Shown piece after piece: positions 11,001-21,691 of a stretch of 64,000 nt of DNA. Under the pieces are notes generated by a model. It saw only the letters and a program-made list of their open reading frames with translations, had not been told where the DNA came from and made no database searches. Every line of letters begins with the position of its first letter. The stretch's first letter is position 1. This stretch comes from Amoebophrya sp. A120. Taxonomy: Eukaryota; Sar; Dinophyceae; Syndiniales; Amoebophryaceae. Location of the stretch: assembly GCA_905178155.1 (NCBI GenBank), contig CAJINV010000004.1:3885555-3949554 (forward strand). Reading direction: 5' to 3'. A program made the translations under genes and the position numbers.

Positions 11001-11203
11001 AAAACGTGAATGCTGACGAGGACGAGGAGTGCGATTTCAAATCGCCACGATCGTCTCTACTCTCCGACGATTGCAGCATCTCGTCCGGGGCGTCTACCGT
11101 TGAAACAAATCCTGGCGTCAGCAGTGAAGAGAAAGAACAAGAAGACGTGGCGGAACTTCTATCTTCAGGCGACAAAAAAATATTCGCACGCCTGTCGGGA
11201 TAG
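8003..11203 (+). CDS. DXO/RAI1-like divergent protein with KEN-like and ankyrin-like segments (paralog 2)
   Basis: An intronless ORF. I place the start at ATG 8003; ATG 7832 is also in frame, and ATG 8183 (MQRLGKQ) matches the start of the upstream paralog best. The extra N-terminus is a Ser/Arg-rich low-complexity tail made by a GTC-type triplet run (8027-8048). Blocks parallel to the other copy are IDFLVGGSFLQAC, YQFKRWACG, VLVSASVDALHSC, APVKIRMREL, LLQMLSTGARYLF and GRLVKVERWSFEEL. This last pair fits the DXO/RAI1 C-terminal strand order well. The KEN-like block is LLGLLHFAHNQIKHLG ... LLDQFPMLWDH, near residues 682-762 counted from 8003. The ankyrin-like block is GPLHRAVRSENAEHVRVLLDWG. 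The catalytic Glu and Asp residues expected in DXO are mostly replaced. The absence of introners, next to genes with up to two dozen, suggests a young or retroposed pair. Function is not established. Confidence 0.72.
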   Translation: MGPSAWNYSSSSSSSARVSSSTGSWRQADRGQASSVVRTAGSSWRQRGDGDRSRLRGAGQMQRLGKQVVEIVQDLGAFVWNPALADGTEVTAENLRRCVDMKPSASGAGDRVRDLQEMQDEILGLVGGAGTSAVAALEDAPPEASPSSGCSKDAEAPSPFRFKATRGGKGSKVSFIKGLSADLKRVDFPYHCPRVVPLYVAYKLGVDLTKIDFLVGGSFLQACADESGFVDGAREWYVAENCKGIIVVNKKNSDERSETLENRANNHSYQFKRWACGRQMSDKHPDAIMESLRIVRIGPFTVLVSASVDALHSCAKCAAEPCAGSATESTRLQLPGSSCDNMDCGAPVKIRMRELGPGTVVEVLLQMLSTGARYLFNGKKVCGRLVKVERWSFEELARECGNIYAVGNNGSTAKLEKVFDSASRRARAILQQLKEAALEEKHTYSITTSPKKTPEEDEPAHQNSLALVPASSICPKKQVAVEIKPMEIFQPLLPPPSVCQELFVLEGALAIVESKVRTLSRMFDLSTFGNINQFMMQCLRNLAGEGAATGGKAIKDKDLADAVEHELQSLRSYRTAVSQQKEADVDFMSCTSGATFVTGRSEETYITKSSLAIQEPSRTRQKQIRELLKSIPDTDQMARERSWLYSCVVGRYENQYRGWKDKLPAPIDRLLKANEPPSGFDDDLLGLLHFAHNQIKHLGASTPRWDPEEAPADFETRQRIVAEAEAFLADKAGREMERQKQRTKGFRAALTSVLLDQFPMLWDHIEQVQAECRMWKHAAQGRALALLGVEEADDYRGDGRLRRCIEDQFANNPVLVLEEVTQLLEEAKALGLPDVFHYIQWRGKDGKDALQVVEEMVEKASLPHLNKSAPDEGELYPTPRLKSLYCMLHSVVPSTERRPAGPLHRAVRSENAEHVRVLLDWGVEDKWKDRDFPKLTAAEEAKERWHLFPTDESARKVCLLLNPGINLDACRDSPAGAGEDTTSGFRSITKNSFAWRCMNENVNADEDEECDFKSPRSSLLSDDCSISSGASTVETNPGVSSEEKEQEDVAELLSSGDKKIFARLSG

Positions 11204-12770
11204 GGGTAGAAAGGGTGTGTTTGAACACGACACGCAAAACAGATATAGATATACGGATAAACTACAAAAAAGTACAATGATTTAGACTTGATTCGTTCAA
11301 CTTTATGCTCGTGCCATCATGTACAATTTTTATACACATAGTTCATGATATACAATTTTCAATCTTTGTTCGAGACCGAGAGCGGAAGCATTTTGTCAAC
11401 AGCATTCACATTCGATGTCTATTGCAGGGAGTGCACAGTGGCGGCAACCCTAGAGAGGAAAACCCGCCACACCCGTGCGAAGCCCCACGGAGGGCACTCG
11501 CACCTGCAAAGCTGTGACACTTAATTTTCTCTCGCACGTCAGATGATGATGAAGTTCTTATTCTTAACAAAAAGATTGCTAAAAGAGCACGCATGTTTTA
11601 GATTTTGTTTCTAATTTTTAGCCTTCACGATGCCTGCGCTGTCGACCTTGTCTTGTGGTATGCTTTATCGCTGCACCGATGTCTGCGCTGTCGAATTTGT
11701 TATGAACCCGCTCGAGTCGGGCCCTAGGTTCGAGCGACTGATTGATATGCTTTGCGCTGCAATCGGTGTTATTCGCTTTTTCTTTCTTCGTGCTATAACA
11801 TGCGTCACTTTCCCGTTTTCCTTGCAAGGTCCATAACCATACAAATGTAAATTTATTCTCTGGAGTTTTCTAAAACATTATTTCTGCCCCAAGCTGATCC
11901 ACAAGCAGTAGTGTCGCCCGGCACTGCTGCCAAGTACTGGAACAGCTTTGTCTCTTGGTTCTATCGATTCGCTCTTCCAATCTCCCCTTTCCTGGCACCA
12001 ACAAGTTTCGTTTTCCCAACTACAACTATACCTACAAACCAAGTCGTATTGCTATTGAATGATCATGATGAGCTTGACCAAAAAGGAGCAAGAATAAAGT
12101 TGAAGAACAGGCGGGTTGAAAGCAGCTACCCGATGATCCCCGACGGTTCGGGCGACGAGAACAAGTGCTGTTCGAGAACGAAGATCAAAGGATATTCCTT
12201 TTCCTACCATTTCATCGTCGACCCTCGAGGGAGACAACAAAATTTATTTATGAGCGACCTCCAGCTCCACCGACACGGTCACGGACACATATTATCGTCG
12301 CTAACCGTATCACCAAACACCCAATGTCAATGATCACATGTTGTTGGATCCGAAAACGAACCGGACATCATTTGTGTAGAAAGTTGGACCATTTTTATTT
12401 CTGTGGATCGTCGATCATTCTTGTTCGTGTCTTTGTTTGAACCATGTCCCGTAGACAAAGCTTTTTCAAACGGTTCCGGAATGACAGCGAGTGACATTTG
12501 AGTAGCGCGCGTCAAAGTTGCCGGGTATTGGCCACGTTGCGCGGTGCAGCTGCAGTTGTGGATTTATTAGATAGATTTGCCTGAACACAAAAAATGGACT
12601 GAGCACTTGACAATCTAAGTTTACATCAAATTTCCGTGGACTAACCGAAAACAAGATGAACATGATACTCACCTGAAGTGTAAAGCATGGCGAATTCTAA
12701 GGCCCCATTACCGCCATGGAAATAACCGGGAAACCCACCGTGCAAAAGCCGGCTCGCAAGTATTGTCAGC
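11204..12770. other. Intergenic, no gene supported
   Basis: A 1.5-kb stretch with no introner and only weak ORFs. The longest (11911-12333) has no recognisable domain and no strong start. A degenerate repeat with the pattern TGCGCTGTCGA occurs at about 11635 and 11683. I find no RNA gene. Confidence 0.5.
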
Positions 12771-15700
12771 ATGCCTGAACCAGACTCAACCGCGATGCCC
12801 GTGGAGCCGTCTCAGCCCGCGGAACCGCAGGCAGTAGAAATCGCAGAAGGCTCCTCCTGCGACGCTGCTGCGACTCCGGATGTCGTTGCACCGACATCTT
12901 CAACCTCCGCTGCCCCAGCACCGGATCCCGGCGGTGACGGTATGACAGAAGATCAAAGGATGGTCGCGGAGATGGCGAAGAGAGGGTAATTACGTGGTAC
13001 TATGGTGGGGCTACTTACAACCTACGAAGTCGACTACAGAGGTTTCGCTTCTTTTACCCGTGTAAATGATGATGTCCTGCTGTTAGGGATACTTACAACA
13101 TAGTGATAGCGTGCCTACCAGTATAAACTACGATGATTGTGTTTATTCGCAATGCAAATTGACACGGCTTCTATTAATACTCCCACGCACCTCCACAGCT
13201 ACGAAGTCCTCCCCGTGGACCGTGACAACGAGGCGGACCCGGAGGATTGCACCAGCATGTCGAAATACCCCAACCTTCCCATCGAAAAGTGCAAGGAGAA
13301 GGGCAACCAGGCGTTCAAGGAGAAAAAGTACAAACGGGCCATCGCCTACTACACCGGGGGGCTGAAGCAAGTATTGTCGGCGCTCTGTCAGGGGCCGCAC
13401 ATGCTCGGGAACATGGACTTGTCGGAGCTGGATCTGACATTGAACCTGAACACCGCGCAGTGCTACATCTGCCTGGGGGAACCGGAAATGGGAATCATGT
13501 TCTGCGATAAGGTAAGAGTTGTGTTGTAGAAGTACTTACACATAAAAAAAAGTGTTTTTGCAAAGATATTGAACTCAACATGCTGGTTTACTTCGAGACA
13601 GAAGTGTCTTCCTCGATTCAATTCTTGTGTCTGGACCGTGATTCATCTACTTCAGTTGATCGTCTATGAAACGAAATGTATCCTATCAGGCCCTAAAGCG
13701 CCGCGACCACTTGAAGAAGGAGCATCTCGTGAAAGCGCTCTACCGCAAAGCGATGTGTTTCGGAGAGTCCAAAACCCGGACCAAGGAGGCTTTGGAAGTT
13801 CTCGAGGACCTCCTGACCGTGGACCGGGACTGCAAAGCTGCGCTATCAAATGTAAAAATCCCTGGATGTCTGGAAGAATGCATGTTTGTCATGCTTGTCT
13901 GGCATGACTCTTAAATCTGTCATGCACATTGCCCAAGAGACGTTTTTTTCAGTCATGCGGAGACGCAGTTTGTCATGCATAATAGGCAACACCTACAAGC
14001 TCAGAAATTTGTCATGCTGAGCCAGCACTTGTGGCCTCCTCATGCTACGCCACTCAGCATCACAAGTTTCCAGACATCCAGGGATTTTTACATTTGATAT
14101 GCGCAGCAGTACTACAATACGAAGAAGCGGGAGTGGCTGCTGCAGAAGAAGAAGGACAGTAAAGCCATGAAAAAGATGTTCGGAGCATACGAGCAGGAAG
14201 GAAAGGAGTTGACTCAGCAAGAACTGGAGCGGAAAAGGGTCTTACTAAGGGATTTTTTCGCACCAGGCATCGTGCAGGCCGGCAGCCTGAAAAACGCGCC
14301 GCCGCGGACAGTGGCGGGGGATAATTCTGATGTTCATGCGCTCCTGTCGAAAAATGAATCTCAAACTGCTCCTGGTGGAGCTGTATCTTCTTCGTCGTCG
14401 TCGCCCTCAAGGTCAACTACATCATCGAGCCGGATTCCGGAAATTGAGAAGGAATTCAACGAGGCTCCGTTTTTCAAAAACCTCGACCAGAACTTTCTCT
14501 ACACGTTCTCAGACACCAGCAGTGAGTTGTTTTCCCCCTTGCTCCCCTCGGTGAGTACGAAACAACAACCAGCGGTCAGTATAACTCCATTGAAAGGTGA
14601 GGGTGACGGCGATCATGAGGATGTCCCCGTTGCACACCCAAGATCTGCTGCCGGAGACGAGGAAGATGAGGAAGTAGCTGGTTGTTCTGCGGCAGATGTT
14701 GACAGCAAGACTACAGATAAAACTACAGAAGAAAAAAACACAACAACCGAAGCGGTAGACGAGCCGCCACCAGTGCCTCCGGAGCTGTTGAAGCAACACC
14801 GAGAGAACATCGCAGGAGGAGTTCCAGGTGCAAAAATCGATCCAAGCTCACCGCCCCCTGGCGGGACTACAAGTTCCTCTAGTTCCGCCTCAACCAACCC
14901 TAATCACGACGCGCTGCGCGAGCTGGCGGCCGCGACGAAGATGCTTGCGCCGCCGGACTTGGCGAAAACCTGCCAGCAAATCAAGTCGCTGGACCGGAAT
15001 CAATGGCCTTGTCAGTTAAGGGATACTTGTATTTTCGCGTTGTTAAATTACGCGTTATTATCCAATCCAGACGACAAGGATTTCCATCCGCTCGTGAACC
15101 AGGAGCCAACGGGGCAGCGGGACATTGAATTCTGGTTTTTCGGCGCCTCCGGCACCTTCGAACTGCAGTTCCAGGACCCGAATCTGTGGATCCAGGCGTT
15201 TGGGCCGTTGAAGAGGATAATACGACTGGTGAACGTGGGGTTTTTGGGCGAGCGCACGCCCGACGACGACGTGATTGAGGACAAGGCGAAGCCCGAAAAT
15301 GACGGCATTTGGAAATCGGTTTCAGGTACGATTCCTGGTGTTCACGATGGAGGTTTGGTTTCTGATCGTAGTTTGATAATTTAGTCTCTCTGATACTGAT
15401 TCTGAAATTCCCTTGTAAGAATTCAGTATAGGAATCCACAGCTGCCCATAAATGCAAATACAAGGTAAAAACGGCGGCGGCACCTGTGTAATCGAAAACT
15501 ACAACATGCCCGCGGAAGACGCGCTCAACACAGTTCTCAAAGACCGCAAGCCGGGGATGATCTTTTTCCTCCAGCCCTACCTCCACCGATACGTTTCCCG
15601 GTGGTGGGAAACTTTTCAGCTGCTGATCGAGAAAAAGTACCCGTACGCAATTGTCGGCGGCAGCGAGCCGGACTACAGCTGGGAACAGGACCAGAAAATT

Positions 15701-16052
15701 CTGGAGACCATGGGCGCCCGAGTGTTGCTCGGGGCCACGAAATCACCGTACCCCATGCAATATGCATTGCAAAAGTATCGTACTCATAGTAATTGCAATC
15801 ATGCATTACAAATTTTTTTCTAAAGGTGCATTCGCATTAAAAGTTTTATTTCCCATGGTCATGCTGAGGGATAGGGAATTTGCCATGCGTTTATACGAGT
15901 GCGATACTGTTGCAATTCATATGCAGATGAAAGGCGCTGCCAAGTGCCACCACATTTTGCTTGCGCGCGGCGGCGTGGGGCGAAGGGGGTTGACGCCCAT
16001 GCAGGCGAAGGTCGAATTGCTGACAAATGACGTACACTTGGTGGGGAAATGA
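12771..16052 (+). CDS. TPR protein with MSS51-like C-terminal domain
   Basis: Six exons: 12771-12985, 13199-13511, 13690-13843, 14105-15325, 15465-15760 and 15927-16052. They join into a 774-codon ORF. Three introns are classical (12986-13198, 13512-13689, 15326-15464, all GT...AG) and two are introners. The N-terminus is Pro/Ala/Ser-rich. Exons 2-3 encode TPR repeats of the AIP/FKBP type (KEKGNQAFKEKKYKRAIAYYTGGL, given as a pattern; then LNLNTAQCYICLGEPEMGI and VKALYRKAMCFGE). TPRs bind Hsp90-type or other partner tails. Exon 4 has a long acidic/Ser linker. The C-terminal 250 residues (IEFWFFGASGTFELQF, IRLVNVGFLGER, MIFFLQPYLHRYVSRWWETF, YAIVGGSEPDYSWEQD) match the pattern of the domain that follows MYND zinc fingers in MSS51-like proteins. 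The MYND finger itself is not seen. The TPR call is firm; the MSS51-type call is moderate. Confidence 0.78.
13844..14099. mobile_element. Introner family A variant, TSD TGCGC
   Basis: The TIRs carry an insertion relative to the family consensus, reading ...AATCCCTGGATGTCTGG on both ends, so the two ends changed together. The TSD TGCGC is at 13839-13843 and 14100-14104. Removal gives D-C-K-A-A-Q-Q-Y-Y-N across the junction. The core is the 54255 type. Confidence 0.93.
15761..15921. mobile_element. Introner family C, TSD TGCAA/TGCAG
   Basis: The ends are TATGCATTGCAAAAGTATCG and its inverse ending CAATTCATA. The TSD matches at 4 of 5 bases. Removal joins P-Y-P-M-Q to M-K-G-A-A in frame. Confidence 0.88.
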
Positions 16053-16572
16053 TACAACTTTTACTTTGCAAGGGACGAGGAGAGGCTGGCAGCTATGCAG
16101 CACTTCGTTTTCTCCAAAGCAAATAAAGCGACAGTACCAACCTGTTTGTTACAACGCGCACAGTGATCAGGCGACAGCAGGGGAATCATATCTCAAAGCA
16201 CAAAGCGACTCAACATACATACAACAGATTTTCTTGTGGAGCGTTCGCTCCCGAGGGGTCCGGGGGGTACTTGCAGTTGTGTTCCGTCACTATCACTTTT
16301 GAGAAAAGATCTAACTTTCTTGCCACTCGCATAGGCAGCTTTTTCGATCAAGTTCGTGTGCTTGGTTCGCTTTTTTTTGGATCATTTCTAACAAGAACGG
16401 GCACTGGAGGCTATGAGTACAACCGGACGTTAAGCGTAACGATAATTTAAATTTTGCGAAAGCGTTCCTGTTCCGAAAACAAAAAGATAGCAGAACTGTG
16501 TGTAGATCATTCCTCATCTTCTGACAGAAAACAAGAAACGCCGGGCGCCACCGTGGAGGAAGTCGAAGTTTG
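16053..16572. other. Intergenic, no feature seen
   Basis: Short ORFs only, no introner and no hairpin of note. It separates two co-oriented genes. Confidence 0.5.
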
Positions 16573-19500
16573 ATGATGCTATCAAGCTCGTCCTCAAGTT
16601 GCCGTCAAGTGACGTGTACTACCGTGATCAGATCGTCCGCGAGGACAAGCGGAGTATGTCGCTTGCAACCTCCCTTGCACCACAGGCACGATGGGTCACG
16701 GAGGTACATGTTGTCGCCAGCCGCGTCGCATAATATTACAAGCTCTTCCTCGTCTTACTTGCTTCCGCTGAATTCGAGTTTCAAAAATTTGGAGCCAGAT
16801 CTGGATCGGGAAACGGAATGGCGAAATGGGTGGAGCAAACCTGCACTAAGCAGGAGAGACGACGAGAGCAGCTGCTTCAGCGGATACAACGGGACGAGCA
16901 GCCCATCACTACCAATTAAAACAACCTCAACCTTATCTCATGCGATCGGCCATGGCGACACTCACACTCCCGCCGGCGGAATTACGATGGGGCAACCAAG
17001 AGTAATTGCGGCGCGCCAGGACACAGCTCTACCACCTGTGAGAACTACGAATGCTGCATTGACATCCTTGTCGAAGACTTCTACCTCCGCGGCTGCCCTG
17101 AAGATGAACCGAAAATACGTGCAGGAACTGCACCGCCAGTACGTGCAAGGGAAGAACCAGCAGTCCACCTCGTCCAACGCGGCAACCTCCCTCGCCGATG
17201 CCCAGGCGTTGTGCGACGACTTGGCGAGACTCGGCACGGAAGATTGTGCGCCGGAGCTGGTTCCGAAATTCATCTTGGACCACACCGTGCCGCCGGCGAA
17301 TTGCGTTGCGGGGTTAGAAATCACGTTTCTGCAGCGGCACGCCGACCGGTGGATGCGTTTACTGCCGAGCAAACACCACAAGGAGGTCCCGAAAATGCTG
17401 CGGGCGTTGTGCGGCTGCTTTCGGGTGCCGCATCTGCTGCAACTCCTTTCGCATCAGGTAGGAACGAGTGGTAAAAGAGGCGGTGGCGGAGACGACTTAT
17501 CCTTTCCGGACGGGACTAACAATGCGACTTCCACTGCTCGCACCAACGGCGTCTCCAGCGAAGAGGAAACGGTCCTGCCGCAGTACTTTTTCCGGAAAAG
17601 CCCCACGGTGAATTCCACGCTTAGCGGCAAGGTGTGCAAAGCAGCGCCCCCGCCCACGAAGCTGCGGGAACGCCGGTGCGGGGACTGCCATGTGTCGTAT
17701 GGAGACGAGGAAGCCGAACTGGTAGAGACAAAGAGTGGTCGTTATACTGGTTCAACAACATCGCGTGTAGCGGCTGCGGCACTAAATGGATATCCTCAAC
17801 AACATTCCTCTGTCCACGAGGACGACGATTTTCTGTTCCAACCAAACGCAGATCCTAACACGTTGCTCTTCGTTTCCAACCTGCCGTTTGACTGCACCAC
17901 CGCTAGCATCCGAGATGCCTATGAACCTTTCGGACCCATCGAGCACGTGCAAATTTTTTCCGACCGGCACAAAAACCTTCGCGCAAAAACCGCCCTTTCC
18001 GACCAGGACAGCGCCCAGGACGCGGGCATGGAACGCGTGAACGCCAACCGGTTTTCTTCGGCCTACGCAGTGTTGAAATTCCGAGACGAGGCAGCCGTAG
18101 CAAACGCGTCGCGGGATTTTTTCCGCATTCACGGCGTGCTCGTCACGACAGCAACATCAAGAAATGGTGGAAACAATAGCAAGACAACCACGATGAACGG
18201 TTCATCTAGTTACCTGAGCAAGCCTGATAAGTCCCTCCTCCGCGCCACCTACCCGGAGAAAGCAACATCCAAAAACACGCTCCTCCTCACCGGGCTGCCC
18301 TGGCAGTTCCCTCTCGCCACGGTGTTGCGGGAAGTCGGCCGGAAGTTGGGACAGGGCTGCAAAAATGCGAACACAAAACTGACTCTGCACCTCGCGAACC
18401 CCGAGCTGTTCGAATTTCCGGAGACAAACAGCCTGGGGGTGAAAACGTCCAATCGCGTCACCAAGCTGGACGTCCAGGTCACCGCTTCAGGAGAAAACGC
18501 GGAGATCGAGCAGGTGCCCCCATTTGACGAGCGGCAGTTTTTGGACACGTGGGAAGACGAAAACGACGAGGATTTCGACGTATCCTGAGTAAAAACGTAC
18601 CCACACCAGAGTTGTAATGCAGATTTGCAAAGACAGGAAGACTTGTAATGCGCATCCCCATGAGAGCCATTTCCAATCGTGTTTGGGAATTTTTGATGCT
18701 GTGAACACGATGAGCAGATGAATCTGTGATGCGGCTGAACTTGCTAACCTGCACTACGCTGCATAGTGCAACTTGTCATGCGTGACTCACAAAACTCCTA
18801 GGTTTGTGTTGCAAAATCCCCATCCTGACTCTGGTGTGGCTACGTTTTTACTCAGGATACGACGCGGATCCTTTTCTCTTCCTCCCCAACGTGGACATGG
18901 ACATCCACGAGATTCTATCATTTGTAAAAACGTCCCCACCCTATAGTCAAGTTGGGAAATCTGCAAGACAAATCGACAAGCTTTGGCTGCTGCGCATGAC
19001 AAGTTTGGCCTCGTAGTGTAGTCCTGTTTAGCTAATTAAGCAGCATCACAGACCTAGCTTATCATGCTGGTTTGAGCATGCCAAATCCCGCAACACGACG
19101 AGCGAAAGAATGCTTCTCATGGGGCTCCGCATGAGAGACATTGTCACCATGCTGATTTGCATGACAGCTCTGGGATGGGGAGGTTTTTATACAGGATAGA
19201 TTCTAGGCAACAAGCGCTACATGTCCGAGCACCACAACGACGGTATCCTCTGTCTCCGGTTCCGCGGCGGCTTCTCCGCTGCGTTACGCGCGAAACGAAT
19301 ACTGGAAACGTTAACCATCGGGGACCGGGCGATCAGCGTCGAGTTTTCCCCGCGTCGTCGGAATTTCGTGCAGTTTGACGCGGAGGGCCGGGCTTTTTCG
19401 GCGTTGGTGGAAGAGGGGTTGACGTGGCGGGAAGGAGCGACGTCGGAGCAGGAGGGGCGTGAGGGTAGTTCAATGCGAAGAAAATCGTCAATTGCAAAAA

Positions 19501-19643
19501 TCGATGGGTCTACTTCTACTTTTGCAGCCTCTAGAGATACTAGAACGACCTTGCCCGGCCGGTACGTGGATTTCATGACGCCGGACCAGAGTGCGGTATA
19601 CTCCAACGCGCTCGACAATCCGTTCTACGCATTCGGGACCTGA
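16573..19643 (+). CDS. Two-RRM RNA-binding protein, possibly organellar
   Basis: Exons 16573-18580, 18865-18915 and 19204-19643 give an 832-codon ORF; both introns are family B introners. The start is the first ATG of an ATGATG pair. The N-terminus is Ser/Arg-rich and lacks acidic residues for about 55 residues, which would suit a mitochondrial transit peptide (inference). A first RRM is clear around 17850-18145: RNP2 LLFVSNLPF and RNP1-like SSAYAVLKF. A second RRM starts with TLLLTGLPW (about 18275) and is split by both introners, ending GILCLRFRGGFSAAL ... RAISVEFSPRR (19248-19365). RRMs bind single-stranded RNA. The junctions read F-D-A-D-P-F-L and H-E-I-L-G-N-K-R, which restores a plausible RRM strand and loop. 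The target RNA cannot be told from sequence. Confidence 0.8.
18581..18859. mobile_element. Introner family B, TSD CGACG
   Basis: It starts TATCCTGAGTAAAAACGT and ends in the inverse ...TTTTACTCAGGATA. The TSD is at 18576-18580 and 18860-18864. The core is in the opposite orientation to the next family B copy at 18916. Confidence 0.93.
18916..19198. mobile_element. Introner family B, TSD GATTC
   Basis: It starts TATCATTTGTAAAAACGTCC and ends ...TTTTATACAGGATA. The TSD is at 18911-18915 and 19199-19203. Only a 51-nt exon separates it from the preceding introner. Confidence 0.92.
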
Positions 19644-19992
19644 TACAACTTTTGAAATAATTATACGTTTTGGCACGATAGTTGATAACAATCGACAGAC
19701 ACAGCTAGGATTCCTCGTTGTGTTTCTTTCGGAAATATAATGAAACCGCGGATAAAAAGAAAATGTGCTTTGCGCGTCAAGATCATACCACGGCCACAAT
19801 ATACTCGTGCCGGCTCGCGGTACTACGTGCTGGTGCTATGTTCAACATCTAGAAGCTGCAAATTAGGGGGTATTAAACGATATGTTCCTGCTATAGGTCC
19901 TTTTCGTCGTTCTCTTTCTGTTTCGTATTCGTCTCATCGCTTCTTCAGAACTGTTCTTCAAGGTAGCGCTTGTCGTCATTTATTTTCCGAAA
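19644..19992. other. Intergenic, no feature seen
   Basis: 349 bases with no introner, gene or repeat that I can support. It should hold the 3' end of the RRM gene transcript and the promoter of the next gene. Confidence 0.5.
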
Positions 19993-21236
19993 ATGTTCTT
20001 TTTGCGTTACCTGTCGTTTCTGCAGGCGTTCGCCCCGCGTTCTGTCCTCGCGAGAGGTGCCGTTAGAAGTGTTGATGAGACAGTTACCACTCCGGATGCA
20101 GCTGACCCGTCATTTCCTGCGGGGCGAGAGGACGCGATGCTGGCGAAGTTGCGCAGCGAAAAAGCCGTTGGAGTTCTGGGGCGGGAGTCCACGTCTACGG
20201 CAAAAGCGATCGAGGCACTCAAGAGGAAGCTCCAACCCTCGGAAGTAAAGCAATTAGCCGCGTCGGTGAAGGATTATTTCAAAAAACACAAAGCAGGAAC
20301 AAAAGATGTTGACATGCGGGGCGGGGTGGAGGACCAGCTTGATACTGGTTTGGAGACTTCTAACTCTGGCACGACATCAGGAGAGATAACCGTCCAGAAC
20401 GCTATGCCTTCAGCGGAAGACGCGTCGGCGTCGTGGAAGACGACCACACGACTGGAGGACTTGTCGAGCAAAATGAAGCCTAACAAAATCGCAACGACAG
20501 TCAAGAACAAACAAGACCTAAAGAACAAGGAGTGCGATTTCGAGTGCGCCGGAGCGGGGATTGCGGGCTACTTCGTTTGCGCGGGTTTGTGCGTGGCGGA
20601 GCTGAAGCCGAGTGAGGCCATTGGGTGCATCACGCTGGGGTGCCCACCCATGGTCGCGGCGGCGACCGAAGGGTGCTTGAAGGTCAATCCCGCTTGCAAG
20701 AAAGACCAGGTCGGGGTCGTTAACGGAGTTGTGGCGGAAGGTAGCTGCTGTACCTATAATAGCTGCGTTGTATGTCGTGTCGTTCCATGTTTACGTCTAG
20801 CTCTAGGAAATTCAAATTTATCGTGGGAGAACTTATCTGCCACCTGGTAGTACACAGCTCTGACTACAAGTTTTCGTTTTGTCTGTACTAAGTGAGAAAC
20901 GTATTTAAGTAAATGTTTCATTGTTGACATGGTTTTACTTCTATTGTCTCAGGTATCACTTCCATCCTGGACAACAAAGTCGGAGAAGATTCGCAAGGCT
21001 CCTCTTTAGTAATTTCGCTTGCGAAACGGGTAGCCAAGCAAGCCTCAACGGGAAAGTTCGACAAGAAGCTGCACGTGATGAAGAAGGTCAAGACGTTTGG
21101 CGTTTTCGAGAATTTTTTAAAGGGCAAACTGAAGCAGGGAAATGCATCGGACGCCAAAAGAACGATGGACCGGAAGGACGAACACGTCTTGCAGAAGATG
21201 TTGATGAACACGGGAAGGTCTGAAGTCTATGTGTGA
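19993..21236 (+). CDS. Secreted Cys-rich protein of unknown function
   Basis: Exons 19993-20740 and 20953-21236 give a 343-codon ORF with one classical intron (GTAGCT...TCTCAG) and no introner. The start ATG is followed by a typical signal peptide (MFFLRYLSFLQAFAPRSVLA, cleavage likely near residue 20-22). A charged, Thr/Ser-rich stretch follows. Residues about 175-240 then form a compact Cys-rich module with spacing C-x3-C-x10-C-x3-C, further Cys residues and a hydrophobic GAGIAGYFVCAGLCVAEL core. The C-terminal exon is basic (about 18% Lys and Arg by eye). Without splicing the frame would stop at 20850. I do not recognise the family; secretion is the only functional inference. Confidence 0.72.
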
Positions 21237-21691
21237 TGGAAAGTATTGGTATTCGTAAACATCGGAGCAAGATTTCAATCACGGACATACACATACTATC
21301 AATCTACCATGTCGCTCAAGCTCAACGAGCTTGAGAAGTAGAGATGGCTTTGTGCTGGTCTACCATAAAGCAGTAAACGACTCAAACACTGGCAAGAGCA
21401 GCTAAAATGTTTGAAATTGAAGTAATTGCACTACCAGGGCTGACACAAAATGTCCACTGTATGCAGCGAGGGACAGCCTCAACCTCTGTGTCGCCTTCTA
21501 GCACTGTTCGTTCCACAGCAGTGTCCCGCTCCCGCCCCCGTACGGTATTCATTTCCCAGTACTCGTCTAAGTATTGCAAAACAAACACAAAGTTGAAAGC
21601 AGCATTCTCCCTGGTCTCGATCTAATCTATCTATACACAAGAGTATGGAAGAACAATGTAAGAGGACACAACCAGTGCTTTTATTAACAAG
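21237..21691. other. Intergenic, no feature seen
   Basis: No introner or gene. The next start codon lies in the context AACAAGATG, similar to the starts at 4109 and 30007. Confidence 0.5.

Noticed and set aside
11911-12333. 140-codon ORF between the DXO-like pair and the TPR gene
   Set aside because: No domain, weak start and no junction evidence; treated as intergenic.
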